The translations under genes and the position numbers were made by a program. From Natronorubrum halalkaliphilum (lineage in GTDB: Archaea > Halobacteriota > Halobacteria > Halobacteriales > Natrialbaceae), in NCBI RefSeq assembly GCF_009834785.1, contig NZ_WUYX01000069.1, forward strand, positions 81,687 to 145,686: a DNA stretch of 64,000 nucleotides. The letters run 5' to 3'. The first letter of the stretch is position 1, and each line of letters opens with the position of its first letter. The notes under the pieces were generated by a model that saw only the letters and a list, made by a program, of their open reading frames with translations, was not told where the DNA came from and made no database searches. Of the stretch, positions 60,236-64,000 are shown one piece after another.

Positions 60236-61546
60236 CTACTCGTCGTAGGGCCAGTCGCCCGTAATCCGCATGCCCTCCGCGAGGTCCTGCGCCTCGAGAT
60301 CGGCGGCGATCGCGTCGGGGGTTCTCGGCTCGACGATAACGTCCTCGCGTGCGAGGTGCACGACGAGATCCGTCAGCAGGACCGCCTGCTCGCGGAGGTC
60401 CCGTTGCTCGATTTTCTCGAGGGTGTCGGCGAAGGTGTGGCCCCAGCCGCGGCCGACGTCGTCCGAGGTCGACATGACGTGATAGCCCGGCACGCCCCAC
60501 TGGACGAACGGCCAGTGATCGCTGTGGGGGCCGAGTTTCGGGATCGTCTCGATCGGGTGGTCGTAGCGATCGGCGACGGTTTCCGCGGCGGCCTCGAGTT
60601 CGTCGAAGCCGTGGGTCGTCAGGGAAAGCGTTCGATCCCGGACGACACCGTCGTTGTTGACGATCGCCGTGATCGTCTCGTGGTCGGTTTCCGCCGCGTG
60701 GTGGGCGGAGCCGACCAGTCCCACCTCTTCGGCACCGTAGGCGACGAACTCGACGCGGGTCTCGAGGTCGTCCTCTCGCTTTGCCAGCGCGTTCGCGAGT
60801 TCGACGACCATCGCCGTCCCGGCCCCGTTGTCGAGTGCGCCCTCGGCGATGTCGTGGGCGTCGACGTGGCTGGTCACGAGCACGCGTTCGTCGGTGTCGG
60901 GGCCGAGTTCGGCGTGGACGTTCCGGCTTTCGGCCTCGTGAACGTCGGCCTCGACGGCCACCTCGACCTCGTCACCCTCGAACCGACGGGACAGGCGCGC
61001 GCCGACCTCGCTCGAGACGCCGACGGCCGGAATCTCGCCGATCGGATCGGCTTGCGTGCCGACGCTGCCGGTCGGAGGAAGACAGCCCTCGACGTGATTG
61101 CGGTAGACGAACCCGGCGGCCCCGTTGGCGACCGCGTGGTAGTACTTCTCGCGGCGGTGGATGTAGCGGTCGGCGTACTCCGGAATGTCGCTGCGGACCA
61201 TGACGATCGCGCCCTCGATATCGGTCGCCTCGAAGTCCGCGGGCAACCCGTAACCGAGATCGACCAGCGGCGCGGTGACGCGCTCGGACGGACTCCGCGG
61301 GAGCGCGATACAGTCCTGGGCGGTCTCGCCGGCCGCGATCGAACTCTCGCCGCGGGTCCACCCCTGAATGTCGAACGACTCGAGGCGGGCGTTTCTCGCG
61401 CCGACGGCCTCGAGGGCGTCCCGAGTTGCCGCCGCGGCCTCGCGCTCGCCGTCGCTACCTGCCATCCGGTTCCCGATGTCGACCAGGGTCTCGAGGTGGG
61501 TCCAGCCGACATCGCTCGTAAAGACGTCACCGATCCATGCGGTCAT
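60236..61546 (-). CDS. M28 family metallopeptidase (aminopeptidase-like)
   Basis: The 436-residue peptidase has a PA-like inserted domain (about residues 95-190) and the M28 metal ligands: VTSHVDAHDIAEGALDNGAG (His and Asp), YGAEEVGLVGS (Glu pair), NNDGV (Asp) and PHSDHWPFV (His). It lacks a signal peptide, so it probably acts inside the cell on peptides. The start at ATG 61546 is preferred over a longer frame that is antisense to the polyprenyl synthase. It is divergent from that synthase. Substrate specificity unknown. Confidence 0.9.
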   Translation of the reverse strand: MTAWIGDVFTSDVGWTHLETLVDIGNRMAGSDGEREAAAATRDALEAVGARNARLESFDIQGWTRGESSIAAGETAQDCIALPRSPSERVTAPLVDLGYGLPADFEATDIEGAIVMVRSDIPEYADRYIHRREKYYHAVANGAAGFVYRNHVEGCLPPTGSVGTQADPIGEIPAVGVSSEVGARLSRRFEGDEVEVAVEADVHEAESRNVHAELGPDTDERVLVTSHVDAHDIAEGALDNGAGTAMVVELANALAKREDDLETRVEFVAYGAEEVGLVGSAHHAAETDHETITAIVNNDGVVRDRTLSLTTHGFDELEAAAETVADRYDHPIETIPKLGPHSDHWPFVQWGVPGYHVMSTSDDVGRGWGHTFADTLEKIEQRDLREQAVLLTDLVVHLAREDVIVEPRTPDAIAADLEAQDLAEGMRITGDWPYDE

Positions 61547-61693
61547 ATCAGAAGCCGTGGGAACACGGGGTGGTAATTGTACCGTTTGCGCCGCTCGATC
61601 GTCCGCGCGGCGGCGAGAATCCGCGTGGAAGTTATTTGTGAGTGACAGGACGAACCGGGTATCTTTTTTACGCCCCTCCCTCTCGGAACGAGT

Positions 61694-62758
61694 ATGCGGA
61701 AGACGCTTGCCGACTGGCGGCCGGCCATCGACGACGCGATCGCCGATCTGGTCCCACGCGAAATCGACACCGACTACCTCGAGTCGTTCTTTGGCGATCC
61801 GACCTACGAGTACGACCCCGACGGCATCCAGCGGGCCCTTTCGAATCCGATCTGGGACCTGCTCGATCGGGGCGGAAAACGGTGGCGCGCGGTGCTCTTT
61901 CTTGTCTTTATCGAGGGGTTCGGCGAGGATCCGGCGGAGTATCTTCCGTACGCGTGCATTCCGGAGATCCTCCACAACGGCACGATCATCGTCGACGACG
62001 TCGAGGACGGCGCGGCGATTCGTCGCGGAGAACCGGCGCTGCACCACGGCTATGGGCAGGACGTCGCGCTCAACGCCGGTAACGCGATGTACTTCCTGCC
62101 GCTGAAGGTGTTGGCCGACGATCCCGCCGACCTCCCGGCGGATCGACGGCTCGCCGCCTACGAGATGCTCACGTACGAACTCAACCGGACCCACCTCGGA
62201 CAGGGGATGGACATCTGCTGGCACAACGAGAGCGAGGTTCGGGCCACACCGGAGCAGTACCTCGAGATGTGTGCGTGCAAGACCGGCTGTCTCGGCCGGA
62301 TCGTCGCGCGTCTGGCTGCGATCATCGCCGATCAGCCACCCGAGGTCGAGGAAGCCGTCGCGAGGTACGCGGAGTTGACCGCGGTCGCGTTCCAGATCGG
62401 CGACGACATTTTGGACGTCGAAAACTCGCTTGGTCGGGCCGGCGACTTCGGCAAGGAGTTCGGCAACGACATCCACGAGGGCAAGACGACGCTGCTGGTT
62501 ATCCACGCGATGCAACAGAGCGATTCCGAACAGGCCAAACGCCTGCAGGAGATCCTGAACGCGGACTCGAACACCGACGCGGAAGTCCGCGAGGCGCTCG
62601 AGATCATCGAGGAGACCGGCAGCCTGGCGTCCGCTCGCGAGCGGGCGCTCGACCTCGCGGCACAGGCTCGCGCGGAGATCGAGCCGCTCGAGTTCGACGA
62701 CGAGACGGGTCGGAAACTCCGGGAGTTCACGGAGTTCGTCATCGATCGGGACGAGTAA
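61694..62758 (+). CDS. Polyprenyl diphosphate synthase (GGPP/farnesylgeranyl type)
   Basis: The 354-residue prenyltransferase has GGKR at 60-63, the first aspartate-rich motif DDVED at 101-105 and the second QIGDDILD at 234-241, so it is catalytically intact. The family condenses IPP with allylic diphosphates for archaeal lipids or quinones. The residues before the first Asp motif (PEILHNGTIIV) include no large aromatic block, consistent with C20 or longer products, but that is tentative. The start at ATG 61694 follows a T-rich TATCTTTTTTA at 61660-61670. It is divergent from the M28 peptidase. Confidence 0.93.
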   Translation: MRKTLADWRPAIDDAIADLVPREIDTDYLESFFGDPTYEYDPDGIQRALSNPIWDLLDRGGKRWRAVLFLVFIEGFGEDPAEYLPYACIPEILHNGTIIVDDVEDGAAIRRGEPALHHGYGQDVALNAGNAMYFLPLKVLADDPADLPADRRLAAYEMLTYELNRTHLGQGMDICWHNESEVRATPEQYLEMCACKTGCLGRIVARLAAIIADQPPEVEEAVARYAELTAVAFQIGDDILDVENSLGRAGDFGKEFGNDIHEGKTTLLVIHAMQQSDSEQAKRLQEILNADSNTDAEVREALEIIEETGSLASARERALDLAAQARAEIEPLEFDDETGRKLREFTEFVIDRDE

Positions 62759-62878
62759 CGGGACCGCCGCGCTCGCACGCAGCCATTTTCGCACGACAAT
62801 CCTCGCCAGCACACTTTCTCGAACTCCGACGGCGAGCCCTAGCTACTACTGGCAGGACGTGGTAGACGAGCCTATCGG

Positions 62879-63265
62879 ATGGCAGACCACTCGAGTGCGA
62901 CCGACCGCGAGCGACCGACCGCGAGCCCGTGGCCCGTCCTGATCGCCCTCGGACTCGCTCTGTCGGAGGTCGGCATCGTCGTCGATCTCTTCCCAATCGC
63001 GGTCGCCGGCCTCGTGCTGTTCGCCGTGAGCGTCACCGGGATCCTCGCGGAGTCGCGCCACATCGCGAATCCGCAGTCGCTCGCGACCGGTTTCGGTCTC
63101 GCGTTCGTGCTCCTGGGATCGGTGCTGTACGTCCTCGGAACCGGGAGTCTCTCCGTCGCCGCAGCCGACGACCTCACGGGCCTCGCGAGTCGCGGCCTCG
63201 CGATCGCGGTCGCAGGGGTAGTGACCATCGCGGGCACAGCGATCAAACGGTATCGGCAGGGCTGA
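62879..63265 (+). CDS. Small membrane protein of cytochrome-oxidase neighbourhoods (DUF7541-like)
   Basis: The 128-residue protein starts with a polar tail (MADHSSATDRERPTAS) and has four hydrophobic segments from residue 18, with a Gly/Ala-rich core (ALGLALSEVGIVVDLFPIAV). I recall haloarchaeal proteins of this kind beside cox genes (cox cluster protein), and two more small membrane proteins follow. The role may be assembly or stability of an oxidase, but no catalytic residue is seen and no oxidase subunit is in the window. Start ATG 62879. Confidence 0.6.
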   Translation: MADHSSATDRERPTASPWPVLIALGLALSEVGIVVDLFPIAVAGLVLFAVSVTGILAESRHIANPQSLATGFGLAFVLLGSVLYVLGTGSLSVAAADDLTGLASRGLAIAVAGVVTIAGTAIKRYRQG

Positions 63266-63318
63266 GCATCGATTCGCCCGACCAAACACTCGGACCACAT
63301 CACTCGATCACCCACATT

Positions 63319-63555
63319 ATGAGCCGACGTGCATTCGACGCCGAAATCCCGCTCGATCTGGCGGTCAACCTCATCCCTCTCGCGATTATCGTCTTCTTCG
63401 TCGCGCTCTTTGCGGTGGTCAACCCGTGGGGAGTCGCGCCGTTGCAGTCGGCGGTTCAGTTCGCGATCTTACTCTCGATGATCGTCCTGCTCGGGCTCGT
63501 TACCTATCTCGCGGCTCGCGTGATCGAAGGCGACGAGCGCACGCGACATGACTGA
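63319..63555 (+). CDS. Two-helix membrane protein (DUF6684-like)
   Basis: The 78-residue protein starts MSRRAFDAEIPLDLAVNLIP with two hydrophobic helices (about residues 14-34 and 47-66) and a polar tail ending DERTRHD. This N-terminal motif resembles the DUF6684 proteins found with cox genes. It follows the preceding membrane protein by 53 bases. Its TGA stop (63553-63555) lies in the left arm CTGATACGG of a family I palindrome, convergent with the next gene. Confidence 0.65.
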   Translation: MSRRAFDAEIPLDLAVNLIPLAIIVFFVALFAVVNPWGVAPLQSAVQFAILLSMIVLLGLVTYLAARVIEGDERTRHD

Positions 63556-63619
63556 TACGGATTGCCGTAAGTCATTTCCGTCGGTCCCACCGGTAAACCG
63601 GTACAGCAAACCGTATCAG
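63552..63619. repeat. Family I palindrome holding the stops of two convergent genes
   Basis: CTGATACGGATTGCCGTA at the left and TACAGCAAACCGTATCAG at the right pair with two mismatches. Inside, CCGTCGGTCCCACCGGTA forms a weaker core. The left TGA ends the rightward gene at 63555 and the right TCA (TGA on the minus strand) ends the leftward gene at 63616. It probably acts as a shared bidirectional terminator. Confidence 0.8.
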
Positions 63620-63774
63620 TTGACGATGAGGACGAATCCGGTCAGCCCCATCAGCAGTGCAATACCGACCAACAACAGCAGGAACAGTTCCTTCTCGGAG
63701 AGGCCTCGCCTCGAGTCGCCGGTGTCAGCATCGGCGTCGGCGTCGCCATCGGAGCCAGTCGTATCGGAGTGCAC
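63616..63774 (-). CDS. Single-helix membrane protein (DUF7520-like)
   Basis: The 52-residue product has an acidic, Asp/Ala-rich N terminus (GSDGDADADADTGDSRRG), then SEKELFLLLLVGIALLMGLT and a final helix ending VLIVN. One transmembrane helix is predicted with the acidic tail probably in the cytoplasm. I choose GTG 63774; ATG 63798 would add eight residues. Its stop TGA lies in the convergent palindrome. Similar tiny membrane proteins occur in haloarchaeal oxidase clusters, and the oxidase genes may lie beyond the window. Confidence 0.55.
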   Translation of the reverse strand: MHSDTTGSDGDADADADTGDSRRGLSEKELFLLLLVGIALLMGLTGFVLIVN

Positions 63775-63893
63775 AACCGTTCTGTCTCGAGGGTACACCG
63801 AGGGTGGTGAAAAACGATGTGGCGACGGCGATGCCGGCCTCTGGGACTGCTAGGGTATCTGTGAGTTAGTAGCCGGTATCGAAAAGGCAGAGT

Positions 63894-63923
63894 GGGAGTG
63901 GGGGAGTGGGGTGGGTGGGGAGG
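63894..63923 (+). other. G-rich tract able to form a G-quadruplex
   Basis: Five runs of three or more Gs separated by one- or two-base spacers occur on the plus strand (GGGAGTGGGGGAGTGGGGTG followed by GGTGGGG). No gene is supported from 63799 to the end of the window. The tract may influence transcription toward the right or of the leftward gene. Confidence 0.6.
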
Positions 63924-64000
63924 CAACGGCAGAGTAGCGGTCCGGTACCGACCGTCCTGCCGTATTCATTCATACGGAGACATCGTGGATACGACTGTCT

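Noticed and set aside
59480..61576. 698-codon rightward frame
   Set aside because: Antisense to the NAD-kinase-like and M28 genes, which have clear family motifs.
1..64000. CRISPR array, rRNA operon, transposase or phage genes
   Set aside because: No regularly spaced direct repeats, rRNA sequence, DDE or serine/tyrosine recombinase motifs, or phage structural genes were seen on either strand.

Overview
The window is chromosomal DNA from an extremely halophilic archaeon (class Halobacteria). The composition and gene content look most like the Natrinema/Haloterrigena group of Natrialbales, but this is inference without a search. Evidence: high GC, strongly acidic proteins, Tat-dependent secreted proteins with twin arginines, archaeal TATA boxes close to start codons, GGAGGTGA Shine-Dalgarno sites only at internal operon genes, and signature genes such as flap endonuclease, phosphomevalonate decarboxylase, HalOD1 and DICT sensory proteins.

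Layout. 1-16 kb is mostly housekeeping: a Tat-exported protein, a membrane protein, DUF2797, a BsuPI-like protein, a CbiX/DR2241 pair, Trm112, adenylosuccinate synthetase (purA), a wHTH regulator, an 892-aa acidic coiled-coil protein, UPF0058, and an Fe3+-type ABC ATPase behind a near-perfect DtxR-type operator. A Trm9-like methyltransferase and tRNA-Gly(UCC) follow. 16.5-21.6 kb is a signalling block: a six-PAS histidine kinase, a HalOD1 protein, a DICT protein and a winged-helix protein, with palindromic repeats between them. 21.7-25.5 kb has a GNAT enzyme, FEN1, a 27-aa membrane microprotein, a type II NADH dehydrogenase-like flavoprotein and an Lrp-type regulator.

25.7-42.1 kb is a catabolic island. 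A leftward set encodes a Tat lipoprotein solute receptor, two permeases and two ATPases (Dpp/Opp type). Behind it are a hydantoin-racemase-like protein and HyuB/HyuA. A cupin and a rightward second HyuA/HyuB plus an M24 peptidase face it. Together they suggest import and ATP-dependent opening of a cyclic amide (hydantoin, 5-oxoproline or similar), followed by hydrolysis of the product. 42.3-59 kb starts with mvaD and then carries seven universal-stress-type proteins interleaved with a DUF2267 protein, an SDR, a thiolase/DUF35 pair, a P-type cation ATPase, a cupredoxin lipoprotein, a PPOX-fold protein, a UbiB-family kinase and endonuclease III. 59-64 kb holds a degenerate NAD-kinase-like protein, an M28 peptidase, a polyprenyl diphosphate synthase and three small membrane proteins of the type found beside cytochrome oxidase genes.

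The least explained feature is a set of intergenic palindromes. One family (arms near CTGATACGG...CCGTATCAG) repeatedly supplies the TGA stop codon of the adjoining gene. Two of its copies, either side of the HalOD1 gene, are identical except that their 12-bp core is inverted. Two other inverted-repeat families also occur. No transposase, integrase, rRNA or CRISPR array was seen.
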